From: Telmatobacter sp. DSM 110680
GTDB taxonomy: Bacteria; Acidobacteriota; Terriglobia; Terriglobales; Acidobacteriaceae
Assembly (NCBI RefSeq): GCF_039994875.1
Contig: NZ_CP121196.1
Coordinates: 5,890,001-5,954,000 of the forward strand
Length of the DNA stretch: 64,000 nucleotides
Direction of reading: 5' to 3'
The stretch's first letter is position 1. The number at the start of each line of letters is the position of its first letter. Below, piece by piece: positions 10,001 to 17,173 of this stretch. Below the pieces are notes generated by a model, which saw nothing but the letters and a program-made list of their open reading frames with translations, ran no database searches and was not told where the DNA came from. Made by a program: the position numbers and the translations under genes.

Positions 10001-10121
10001 TCCTCTAATCCACGAGTCAATGATTTTGAAGGCTGTCATCCTTCTGCTCTTTGTATGCATCCTTGGCACCGGTGTCTGGCCCAGCATTGTCGTCCAGGCT
10101 TTTCAAGGAGGCCGGCCATGA
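7032..10121 (+). CDS. Fused double antiporter-like membrane subunit of hydrogenase (NuoL/HyfB-like plus NuoN/HyfD-like)
   Basis: A 1029-residue, highly hydrophobic protein. Residues about 1-520 are a NuoL/MrpA-type proton-translocating domain: conserved glutamate in LYLCWEVIGLCS, lysine and histidine in LAKSVQVPLHTWIPDAM, lysine in DLKRMLAFSTVSQIGYML, and the broken-helix region HCLNHGFFKGGLFLNAGA. A loop and amphipathic stretch (about 545-610) resembles the lateral-helix region of HyfB/NuoL. Residues about 640-1015 form a second, shorter antiporter-like domain with matching features: FALLEAAAL, SIKRLLVLSSIEDFGFLLLG, SHALGKSLLF and GVPPMLGFAGRWKLY. Normally these are separate subunits. The ATG at 7032 follows GGGAGG by five bases. 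The stop overlaps the next start by four bases. It presumably moves H+ or Na+ as electrons flow to or from hydrogen. Confidence 0.88.
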   Translation: MPKLNDPVYLLLAPCVLLFGALLQLTIARICSARVKGIVAAATCLPALFSVISLLPRIQSGDAIDINLFSWDGPLVLAFHIDSLSILFAFMGTCLGAIVLVYSIAYMRRDPAVTRFYATMLVFIGGFVALVYCANLFCLYLCWEVIGLCSFSLVGFWYQQPEAVSGARKVLLMTHLAGYGLLIAILVLYHRTGTAMWTDPRIGRNFSTGIFLLMLAALLAKSVQVPLHTWIPDAMAAPTPVSSLLHAACYVTAGVYLAARMHSFATWLPSWNLILVSIASVTMIVGVMYALVQSDLKRMLAFSTVSQIGYMLLGIAIGTPLGIMAGLLHCLNHGFFKGGLFLNAGAVQHAAGTRDMNLLGGLASRMPRTLLCWLIGVGNMAGIPLMSGFVSKWMLYAAAIQAGWAIPAVIAWIASLGTVFMCAKATSAVFLGPPSEAAQDAHEVSPVMQWAMGLMAFGSIVFGVAPQIAYVLFFHPMFSALGMDTTLRVTWLGMFGGVGAFSTTGGLVLAIVSFTLGTAIFAVARISSRPRVTTVAGSAGILLGGPSDVFTGGEPLWEHDRLSAADFSHIFEQNWRSFFRWSNVDKLYAYGFQQLLRVAQTLVRPMAWLEQWVFQGLLVLAAAMILSALWMGRISPVYASIDTTPMPALLIGSICIAAVTLVCAAATTNEEKFLPLQLAVPSFFAVAGCMAQVEWQRFALLEAAALLSIVPVWKAARTRTSRLTYVVVVLLSGLCMESSQLLAKPEQIGWSRALLLTSVCIKFAAIPFLFWLLRLADELPAIVLAFILAVIDIAALGQLALRVEVDPSLLFPAAPWLVIALLTSLVAGTLMLAQRSIKRLLVLSSIEDFGFLLLGVASISKLGLEGVLLSAASHALGKSLLFIAIAAPERDGALARGDTGLATRYPYSAFGFLIGMLTLLGVPPMLGFAGRWKLYETALSIHPGLLGGFVLASMLALIAYVMAFTKLWWGIPSYDDKRITTVDTTERYFPPLIHESMILKAVILLLFVCILGTGVWPSIVVQAFQGGRP

Positions 10122-10618
10122 ATCTCTGGACTCGATTGCTATGTGCCTGTCGCCGTCGCAGCCCATGGATCTTTCATATGAATTCGGGAAGCTGCAACGG
10201 TTGCGACATCGAACTCATTGCATCGCTCACTCCACGTTACGACGCCGAACAGCTCGGCGTATTGTTGCAGGGAAGCCCCCGCCATGCCGACATCCTATGC
10301 GTGACGGGTCCAGTGACGCATACTGCCGCGCCTGCCGTTCACACCGTCTACGAACAGGTATGCGGCCCGAAGGCGGTTGTAGCGATCGGCTCGTGCCCCG
10401 CATCGACCAACGTATTCATTGATAGCCGCGTTCTTGTTGGCCCCCTCGACAAGCACATCCCTGTCGATGTTTTTGTTCCTGGATGTCCGCCGCGACCTGA
10501 TGCCATCATTCGCGGTATTGCCACCGCTGCCAACATCCTGGCTGAGCGCCGTGACAATGCAGCGCTTGCCGAAACACCGACAACCTCGATCAAGAATCCA
10601 GAACAGGCGCGACCATGA
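10118..10618 (+). CDS. Group 4 [NiFe] hydrogenase small subunit (NuoB/HycG-like)
   Basis: A 166-residue protein of the complex I 20 kDa / hydrogenase small-subunit family. It carries one proximal [4Fe-4S] cluster with all four ligands visible: C26 and C29 in SGSCNGCDIE, C93 in GSCPAS and C123 in VPGCPPRP. It delivers electrons to the NiFe site in the large subunit on the cytoplasmic face. The internal ATG at 10118, preceded by AAGGAGG, is chosen; it overlaps the end of the antiporter gene by four bases. CNGC matches hydrogenases, whereas complex I NuoB proteins usually have adjacent cysteines there. Confidence 0.88.
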   Translation: MNLWTRLLCACRRRSPWIFHMNSGSCNGCDIELIASLTPRYDAEQLGVLLQGSPRHADILCVTGPVTHTAAPAVHTVYEQVCGPKAVVAIGSCPASTNVFIDSRVLVGPLDKHIPVDVFVPGCPPRPDAIIRGIATAANILAERRDNAALAETPTTSIKNPEQARP

Positions 10619-11529
10619 ATCTGCTCACTGCACTCGCACGCATCCTCGTGTTTCCTGGATTACTCTTCGCGATTCCTGCGGCATGGCTGGTTCTATGGAT
10701 CGAGCGCAAATCTGTCGCTCTACTGCAACAGCGCATCGGTCCGCCATTTGGACAGCCATTTTTCGACTTTATCAAGCTGCTGGGAAAAGCCACACCGCCA
10801 CGCTCCGGGGTGAATGGAATCCTAATGCGGGCGTGGCCCTTAATCGCTGTTTCAGCGTCGGCTGGAGCCGTTGGATTGCTTCCCGTGCTGCCATCGCATG
10901 GCGGCTTTCAGGGTGACTTGATCCTGCTGCTTGCCTTGATGGAGCTTCCTGCGATCTGCATGATCGTTGCCGGCTTCTCGTCACGCTCTCTGTTCGCTGA
11001 GATAGGCTCGGCGCGTGAAGCCGTGCTGCTTGTCTCTTACAATCTGGTCTTTCTCCTGGCTGCTGTTTCGATTGCCGTTTCGCAGCATTCGTTTCGACTC
11101 GAATCGCTCGCAGGCGTTCCGACCACACCGTGGCGCTATCTGGGCTTGATCGCAATCCTCATCTGCCTGCCTGCCAAACTGCATGTCAATCCCTTTTCGC
11201 TTCCTAACGCCGAGCAAGAAATCTACTCGGGCCCCATGGTTGAATATGCCGGATTTGAGCTTGCACTGTGGCAGCTCTCGCATGGTCTCGAGTGGATTGC
11301 CGGTGTTGGCCTGGTTGCCACGCTAGCTATTCCCCCATCTGCTCATATTTGGCTCGACGTAGGCGGCGTTCTTCTCCTCGGCTTCCTTCTTGTCCTGGTC
11401 ATTTCAATCATTGCAGCGGCGACAGCAAGGCTCGCAATCGATACAACTGTGCGGTTCTATTGGCAATGCACTCTTGCCTTCGCGGTCCTCGCCATCTCGA
11501 CGACACTACTCATGAGGTTGCGGTCATGA
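10615..11529 (+). CDS. Hydrogenase membrane anchor subunit (NuoH/HycD-like)
   Basis: A 304-residue membrane protein with about eight hydrophobic segments, of the NuoH/HycD/EchB family that anchors the hydrogenase module and forms the E-channel to the antiporter subunits. Seen are WIERKSVALLQQRIGPPFGQPF near residue 30, FAEIGSAREAVLLVSYN at about 125-141 and FSLPNAEQEIYSGPMVEYAGFELALW at about 193-218, all typical of hydrogenase HycD-like proteins. The ATGA overlap with both neighbours implies translational coupling. Confidence 0.9.
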   Translation: MNLLTALARILVFPGLLFAIPAAWLVLWIERKSVALLQQRIGPPFGQPFFDFIKLLGKATPPRSGVNGILMRAWPLIAVSASAGAVGLLPVLPSHGGFQGDLILLLALMELPAICMIVAGFSSRSLFAEIGSAREAVLLVSYNLVFLLAAVSIAVSQHSFRLESLAGVPTTPWRYLGLIAILICLPAKLHVNPFSLPNAEQEIYSGPMVEYAGFELALWQLSHGLEWIAGVGLVATLAIPPSAHIWLDVGGVLLLGFLLVLVISIIAAATARLAIDTTVRFYWQCTLAFAVLAISTTLLMRLRS

Positions 11530-11936
11530 AGATTTTTGGATTGCTGTGGCAAAATCTTCGACGCGGCGTTGCAACCTTGCGATTTCCCGAAGCCCCACCA
11601 ATGACGGGCGGTTTTCGCGGCTTGGTGCGCTTCGATCCCGCTCGCTGTACCGGTTGCGCCATGTGCCGCTTCCGTTGCACCGCCCGCGCTATCACATTCA
11701 ATGCCGCAGGCAAGCAGTTCACCTGGGCCTACGACCCCTCACAATGCACTTTTTGCGGCCGCTGCGTAGATGGGTGCAAAGACCACGCTTTAACTCAAGA
11801 TACTGACTGCCCCCCGATCTACCTATCGGCCAGATCCCTGCGAACGAGCTTCACACTGCAACGCAAATCTCCACCGCCTAAATCACAGCCCGCCCCTTCC
11901 GGGGCGAGCGCACCGTCAGGAGAGACCCATGAATAG
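11526..11936 (+). CDS. Polyferredoxin subunit of hydrogenase (NuoI/HycF-like)
   Basis: A 136-residue protein with two [4Fe-4S] ferredoxin motifs: C41, C44, C47, C51 and C74, C77, C80, C84. Both lack the usual proline after the fourth cysteine (CRFRCT, CVDGCK). This subunit carries electrons between an external donor (ferredoxin, formate dehydrogenase or a diaphorase) and the small subunit. The C-terminal 40 residues are Pro/Ser/Ala-rich and probably flexible. The ATG at 11526 overlaps the preceding stop (ATGA) and is preferred over upstream in-frame starts inside the NuoH-like gene. Confidence 0.85.
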   Translation: MKIFGLLWQNLRRGVATLRFPEAPPMTGGFRGLVRFDPARCTGCAMCRFRCTARAITFNAAGKQFTWAYDPSQCTFCGRCVDGCKDHALTQDTDCPPIYLSARSLRTSFTLQRKSPPPKSQPAPSGASAPSGETHE

Positions 11937-12336
11937 CATCGAGGACCTGGCAGCCGAACTCAAAGTTAACGATGTCTTCACCGACAATAGCGGAGTCAAA
12001 TGGTTCACCACGGGAAATCTGGACATCCGCGAGCTTGTGATTCTGCTCGGGCAAGAGGGGGCGCGATTCATCACCATTACCGCAACTGAACTTCCCATGA
12101 ACCAGGGCTTCTGCCTCGAATATCTGTGGGACTTGAACGGCAAACTGCTCGGCTTTCCTTTCTATCCAACATGCAACACAATGCCGAGCATCTATGACAT
12201 TTGCGAAGCAGCCGATTGGATCGAACGAGAAATCCACGAGGAATTCTCGATTGAATTTACCGGACGCGTCTACGAACCCCTTCTGCTTCGGGAGAACGAC
12301 CACACCGGCGTGAATCTGCACGAGGTGGCGAAATGA
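11929..12336 (+). CDS. NuoC-like (30 kDa) hydrogenase subunit
   Basis: A 135-residue protein resembling the complex I 30 kDa subunit, or the N-terminal third of HycE/HyfG. The conserved core FCLEYLWDLNGKLLGFPFYP followed by IYDICEAADWIEREIHEEFSIEFTGR is the usual 'D....ER.....fGi.f.GH' pattern. In E. coli formate hydrogenlyase this part is fused to the catalytic subunit; here it is a separate gene, as in Ech/Coo-type enzymes. It overlaps the ferredoxin gene by eight bases and the large-subunit gene by four. Confidence 0.82.
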   Translation: MNSIEDLAAELKVNDVFTDNSGVKWFTTGNLDIRELVILLGQEGARFITITATELPMNQGFCLEYLWDLNGKLLGFPFYPTCNTMPSIYDICEAADWIEREIHEEFSIEFTGRVYEPLLLRENDHTGVNLHEVAK

Positions 12337-13415
12337 GTTACAAGCTTCCGATGGGCCCGTTTCATCCAGGCCTCGAAGAGCCTTACAAGCTCGAGATGAT
12401 CTGCGAAGGAGAAACCATTTGTGATGCCAAGCTGCATATAGGATTCAATTTTCGCGGCATCGAACACTTGGCGGAAACGCGTAATTACATTCAGTTGATT
12501 GCGCTCATGGAGCGTGTCTGTGGCATCTGCTCGTTTATTCACACGCTCACCTTATGTCAGGCTCTCGAGAACCTCACCGGCCTCGAACCTCCACCCCGGG
12601 CTCTTTATATCCGCGTCATCATGGCAGAGCTTGAGCGGCTGCACTCACACGTGCTTTGGGCCGGAATTGCCGCCAAACTCATGGGATTCAAAACGCTATT
12701 CATGGCATGTTTCGCATACCGCGAAAAAGTCATGGACATGCTCCAAACCATCTCCGGGAACCGCGTGAATTATTCGATGAACCGCATCGGAGGCGTGAAC
12801 CGCGATATCGTAGACCCCGATACGGTGCTGAAGATGGTCAATCTCCTCGAAGGTGAAATCGCCCGTGAACTCGTTCCTGTGTTCACAAGTAGTTACACTG
12901 CAAAGTCGCGATGTGCAGGTATTGGAATTCTTACTCGCGAGAAAGCGAAGTCTTGCGGAGTTGTAGGTCCCACCGCACGAGCTTCAGGGCTTCCTCAGGA
13001 CCTTCGCCGTGCGGCTCCCTACGCTGCTTATTCAGAGATGGAATTCGAGGTCCCAGTAGAGACGGCAGGCGATGTACAAGCTCGGCTTCTGGTTCGTGCA
13101 CACGAGATTCTTCAAAGCTGCCGCATTCTTCGGCAGGCGATCGCCAAGCTTCCTCCGGGCGAGTTCGCTCGCAGCGAAGCAAAACTGACGTTTGAGACAA
13201 GCACGGCCGTCAGCCGCGTTGAAGCCCCTCGCGGCGAAGTCGTATATAGCGTCAGTTGGAAAGAAACCTCACGCACACCGAGTCGAGTTCACGTGCGCAC
13301 CCCGACGTATGTCAACATGCCGGCCGTGCGTTGGATGGTTCTTGGTGCGCGAGTTGCTGACGCACCCCTCATTCAGGCATCCATCGATCCCTGTTACTCA
13401 TGCACAGATCGTTGA
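12333..13415 (+). CDS. Group 4 [NiFe] hydrogenase catalytic large subunit
   Basis: A 360-residue NuoD/HycE-like protein that keeps both nickel-binding motifs: C63 and C66 in ERVCGICSF, and C354 and C357 in DPCYSCTDR. Complex I NuoD has lost these, so this is a real hydrogenase, reducing protons or oxidising H2. The gene stops directly after the arginine of CTDR. There is therefore no C-terminal peptide for a maturation endopeptidase to remove; most HycE-type proteins carry one, while some Ech/Coo-type enzymes are reported to lack it. It is the last gene of the six-gene operon. No hyp maturation genes are in the window. Confidence 0.9.
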   Translation: MSYKLPMGPFHPGLEEPYKLEMICEGETICDAKLHIGFNFRGIEHLAETRNYIQLIALMERVCGICSFIHTLTLCQALENLTGLEPPPRALYIRVIMAELERLHSHVLWAGIAAKLMGFKTLFMACFAYREKVMDMLQTISGNRVNYSMNRIGGVNRDIVDPDTVLKMVNLLEGEIARELVPVFTSSYTAKSRCAGIGILTREKAKSCGVVGPTARASGLPQDLRRAAPYAAYSEMEFEVPVETAGDVQARLLVRAHEILQSCRILRQAIAKLPPGEFARSEAKLTFETSTAVSRVEAPRGEVVYSVSWKETSRTPSRVHVRTPTYVNMPAVRWMVLGARVADAPLIQASIDPCYSCTDR

Positions 13416-13765
13416 CTTAAAAACACCCACGTTCAACCCGAGGCAGAATCTGAATATCTGGATGCATGGTGCGAACGTTGATCTGATTCTGTCGAAGAGC
13501 GCACCTCCCGAAAAACGCCTCTCCGCGAACAATGTATCAGCGGAGACTGCCACGAATCGGCCCCTCAAGTCCGGTCACTTCATTCAAGTCGGCCCGAAAA
13601 AGTGGATCGCCGGATCGCGCAAACGGGGCATCTCACTTGCGTGCACGGCAAAGCTTCGTTAGGCGCAAGGTATATCATTTCAGAAGGATGTCAACACGAC
13701 TCTAACTCGTGTCCAGCTGTCTTTTGCGACTTCCTCGTCCCTCGGGCAGTTTCTGAAAACTCAAC
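13416..13765. other. Intergenic stretch after the hydrogenase operon
   Basis: About 350 bases with no recognised gene. A weak hairpin (ACACGA-N7-TCGTGT) lies at 13694-13712, about 55 bases before the kinase start. It has no T-tract, so it is not called a terminator. Confidence 0.35.
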
Positions 13766-16700
13766 ATGAGTGATTCCACGCGGTCGGATAAGAAACCTGT
13801 CCCCAACCAGCCCGGTCCACCGGGTATTGGGACCCCGTTTGCGGGTGAGAGTTCCCCAGGAAACATCCCGAGTCAAGAGAACCCGCCGCAATTCGATCCG
13901 AACGCCACCATCATCGACACCACATCCCGATTCGATCCCGCAGCTCAGTTCGTGGATGCCGATGCCACTATCATTGATTTTCAGGTCAAGAAGCCGGACG
14001 CGAACGCCACAGTTCCGCCAGTTAATTTCGTTCGACCTTCCCCGTCGCCGCGATCTCCATCTCCCGGCACGATCGCCAACTCTAAAGCCAGTGCCGCCGA
14101 AACCATGCTCGGTGAATTGCTCGGCGGCCGTTATCAGCTCCTGCAGTTGCTTGGTGAGGGCGGCATGGGAGCCGTTTACAAGGCTCGAGATCTTGAACTG
14201 GAGCGGGAAGTCGCGCTCAAAGTGATCAAGCCTGAGATGGCGGATCATCCTGAGATACTGCAACGCTTCAAGCAAGAGCTGATCCTTGCCCGCCAGGTCA
14301 CGGACAGGAATGTGATCCGCATCTTCGATATCGGCGAAGCGGGAGGAATCAAGTTCATCACGATGGAGTATCTGGAAGGCGAAAACCTCAATCAGATACT
14401 GAGCGCGCGGGGAAAGCTTGAGATCACCGAAGCGGTCGGCATCATGGAGCAGGTGGCCTGCGGATTGGCCGCCGCTCACCGCGAAGGAATCATCCATCGC
14501 GATTTGAAGCCGGGCAACATCATGCGCGATAAGAGTGGCCGCGTGGTGGTGATGGATTTCGGACTCGCACGCACGTTTTCCGGCGATGGTATGACCCGCG
14601 CTGGCGCCATGCTTGGGACGATCGAATATATGTCCCCCGAGCAAGCCCAGGGAATGGAACTGAAGGCCAGCTCGGACATCTTTACCTTCGGTTTGATTCT
14701 GTATGAGCTGCTGGCGGGAGTTACGCCATTTTATGCGGAAAGCGCGATCGCAAGTCTACTGAAGCGCACGCAGCAACGCGCCGTACCACTGGCCGAAGTG
14801 GACAAGCACATTCCCGGTAAGCTGAGCAACATCGTCAGCAAATGTCTCGAGAAGGATCCGGCAAACCGTTATCAAAATGCTGAGGAACTTGATGCCGATC
14901 TCCGTGCCTGGCAAGGCAGAGGGGGAGGGAATAAAGTCTCCGCTTCCTCCGCGCAGTTGCGCCTGAATCGCATTCGAGAGCTTCCGTGGCCTCGCCTCGC
15001 TATTGCAGGTATTTTGATTTTGGCGATTGCAGCCGGAATTGCCTGGTACGTCATCGAGAGACAACCGTCCGCCAGATTGTTGGCCCATGCCCCGGTCTCG
15101 GTTCTGGTTGGCGACTTTGCAAATCATACGGGCGATCCGGTTTTGGATAACACACTTGAGCCGATGCTGGGTGTGGCCCTCGAGGGCGCCAGTTTTATCA
15201 ACTCCTATAGCCGCGGGGACGCGCGCAAGCAGGCGGGCAAGCTCCCGAACCCCTCCGACAAGCTCGATGAGCAATCTGCCCGACTGGTGGCCGTGAACCA
15301 GGGTGTCAACGCGGTTATCACGGGCGACATTAGCTTGCGGGGTGATCAATACGAAATTTCGGCCGTCGCGCTGGATGCTGTCAGCGGAAAAGTGCTCGCA
15401 AAAGCCGAGGTCACCGTTGCTGACAAGCAGCAGATCTTGAGTGACCTTCCCAAGGTGGCTGCGCCACTTCGCCAGGCTTTAGGCGACACCACGGCGCCGT
15501 CTGTCCAATTCGGTGAGGTGAGCGGAGGGTTTACCGCTGCATCCCTCGAGGCAGTTCACCAGGATGCTCTTGGTGTTGACGAGCAGTTCGCCGGCAAGTT
15601 TCAGGAGGCGTTCGATTCGTTCCAGAAGGCTGCAGAGTTGGATCCAAAGTTTGCGCGAGCGTACACCGGTATGGCGGCAATGGCCCAGAACTTAGGACGG
15701 CCAGGGGATGCCGTGAAATACATGAACTTGGCGATGGAACACGTAGACCGCATGACCGAACGGGAACGCTATCGCAATCGCGGCTTGTACTACCTGACCA
15801 CCGGCGACTGGCAAAAGTGCGTTCAAGAGTACTCTCAGCTCGTCACTCACTACCCCGCTGATCGCGTAGGACAGAACAACCTTGCAAGCTGCTATACGCA
15901 AGTTCGCAACGCGCCAAAGGCGCTGGAAGCCGCGCAACACGCCGTTGAGATTGTGCCAAAAGGAGTGGGACCGCGGCTGAATCTTGCTTTTATCAGCGCC
16001 TTCGCGGGCGATTTTGCTGCAAGTGAAAAACAAGCGCGCACGGCCCTGGATATCAGTCCGTCGGCCGCGCAAGGGTACCTCGCGCTCGCCGAGGCACAAC
16101 TTGGACAGGGGCAGGTCGAAAAAGCTGCTGACACTTACCACCAGCTCGAAAAATCTGGACCGCTGGGCGCATCTACTGCCAACGCTGGACTCGCCGATCT
16201 TGCGGCTTACCAAGGGAAGTATGAAGAGGCATCACGCCTCCTGACACAGGGAGCCACTGCCGATCTGGCCGCCAAGATGTCTGACAACGCAGCAAGGAAA
16301 TATGCGGCTCTCGCGAACATGGATGAATTGCAGGGACACCATGCTACAGCGCTCTCAGAAGTTGCAAGCGCCCTGGCAAACAGCCAGTCGACTCAGATTG
16401 AGTTCCTCGCGGCAAGCATCGATGTCGATGCCGGAGATCTGCCTAAAGCGCAGAAGCTTGCGACCAGCCTCTCGTCTGCGCTCACCAGCGAGTCGCAAGC
16501 CTACGGCAAGATCGTTGCGGGGCTGATCGCTCTCAAGCGGAAAGATCCGAATGAGGCAGTTAAGCAAATCACGGCCGCAAACAATCTGCTCGATACCTGG
16601 ATTGGCCGGTTTGATTTGGGACGCGCCTATCTTGAAGCAGGAGCATTCACAGAGGCTGACTCAGAGTTTGATCAGTGCGCAAAGCGGCGCGGCGAGGCGA

Positions 16701-16888
16701 TCGAACTCTTCATGGATAACGTGCCGACTTATTCCTATTTCCCGGCCGTGTATTACTATCAGGGCCGCGTGCGTGAAGGCATGAAGAGCGAGGGGTTCGC
16801 GGACTTTTATAAAACCTATCTCAGCATTCGCGGGCAGTCGCTTGACGATCCACTGGTTCAAGAAATTCACCGTCGCATCGGCAAATAA
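13766..16888 (+). CDS. Transmembrane Ser/Thr protein kinase with TPR ectodomain
   Basis: A 1040-residue protein. Residues 1-110 are a Pro/Ser-rich tail with two ATIID motifs (T48, T68) and a third ATV (T82). The Hanks-type kinase spans 123-383: glycine loop GEGGMGAVYK (130-139), catalytic lysine K152, HRDLKPGN (244-251), DFG (264-266) and a GTIEYMSPEQ P+1 loop. One transmembrane helix follows at about 410-428. The rest is a domain that binds names such as DFANHTGDPVLDNTLEPML (a TolB-N/winged-like region common in these kinases) and a series of TPR repeats from about 600 to the end. The kinase faces the cytoplasm and the TPR part the periplasm. A GCGGGAT/ATCCCGC hairpin follows the gene. The ligand and substrates are unknown. 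Confidence 0.92.
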   Translation: MSDSTRSDKKPVPNQPGPPGIGTPFAGESSPGNIPSQENPPQFDPNATIIDTTSRFDPAAQFVDADATIIDFQVKKPDANATVPPVNFVRPSPSPRSPSPGTIANSKASAAETMLGELLGGRYQLLQLLGEGGMGAVYKARDLELEREVALKVIKPEMADHPEILQRFKQELILARQVTDRNVIRIFDIGEAGGIKFITMEYLEGENLNQILSARGKLEITEAVGIMEQVACGLAAAHREGIIHRDLKPGNIMRDKSGRVVVMDFGLARTFSGDGMTRAGAMLGTIEYMSPEQAQGMELKASSDIFTFGLILYELLAGVTPFYAESAIASLLKRTQQRAVPLAEVDKHIPGKLSNIVSKCLEKDPANRYQNAEELDADLRAWQGRGGGNKVSASSAQLRLNRIRELPWPRLAIAGILILAIAAGIAWYVIERQPSARLLAHAPVSVLVGDFANHTGDPVLDNTLEPMLGVALEGASFINSYSRGDARKQAGKLPNPSDKLDEQSARLVAVNQGVNAVITGDISLRGDQYEISAVALDAVSGKVLAKAEVTVADKQQILSDLPKVAAPLRQALGDTTAPSVQFGEVSGGFTAASLEAVHQDALGVDEQFAGKFQEAFDSFQKAAELDPKFARAYTGMAAMAQNLGRPGDAVKYMNLAMEHVDRMTERERYRNRGLYYLTTGDWQKCVQEYSQLVTHYPADRVGQNNLASCYTQVRNAPKALEAAQHAVEIVPKGVGPRLNLAFISAFAGDFAASEKQARTALDISPSAAQGYLALAEAQLGQGQVEKAADTYHQLEKSGPLGASTANAGLADLAAYQGKYEEASRLLTQGATADLAAKMSDNAARKYAALANMDELQGHHATALSEVASALANSQSTQIEFLAASIDVDAGDLPKAQKLATSLSSALTSESQAYGKIVAGLIALKRKDPNEAVKQITAANNLLDTWIGRFDLGRAYLEAGAFTEADSEFDQCAKRRGEAIELFMDNVPTYSYFPAVYYYQGRVREGMKSEGFADFYKTYLSIRGQSLDDPLVQEIHRRIGK

Positions 16889-17173
16889 GCCAACTAAACT
16901 GGAGATGTTTGCAACAGGGCAGTTGTTGGGTTCTTCGATTTTCGCGGCTCATGCGGGATTATCCCGCTCAATCCGATGACGGAAAAACGGCCGCAGCTGA
17001 GAACTAAGGTATGCGAGTCGACTTGAGATTGCGATACGAGATATCTATCTACTCGCTAATACTCCAAAAACTGAGAGATGACGTCAAAAGAAAGTGCCGG
17101 TGCTTACCGGCACTCGTCGTTATTAGCCTCCAAGCTCGGTTGCATGCTCGATCCGCGCTGCTGTTCTGCACGG
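16889..17173. other. Intergenic region between convergent kinase and giant-protein genes
   Basis: About 285 bases with two hairpins. GCGGGAT-T-ATCCCGC at 16953-16967 lies about 65 bases after the kinase stop; the other, at 17093-17114, is listed separately as the terminator of the giant gene. No gene was recognised. Confidence 0.45.
17093..17114 (-). terminator. Rho-independent terminator of the giant secreted-protein gene
   Basis: A perfect 9-base stem AGTGCCGGT/ACCGGCACT with a 4-base loop. Read on the minus strand it is followed at once by TTTCTTTTG. It lies about 60 bases after the stop codon at 17174. Confidence 0.7.

Noticed and set aside
12333..13415. Interpretation of the operon as part of respiratory complex I (nuo)
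   Set aside because: The NuoD-like subunit keeps both CxxC nickel motifs, the small subunit has CNGC, and NuoA, J, K and G genes are missing, so it is a hydrogenase.
13416..13662. Short plus-strand frame continuing past the hydrogenase gene as a lost C-terminal extension
   Set aside because: It is in another frame that starts inside the hydrogenase gene, and its product does not resemble a hydrogenase tail or any known protein.
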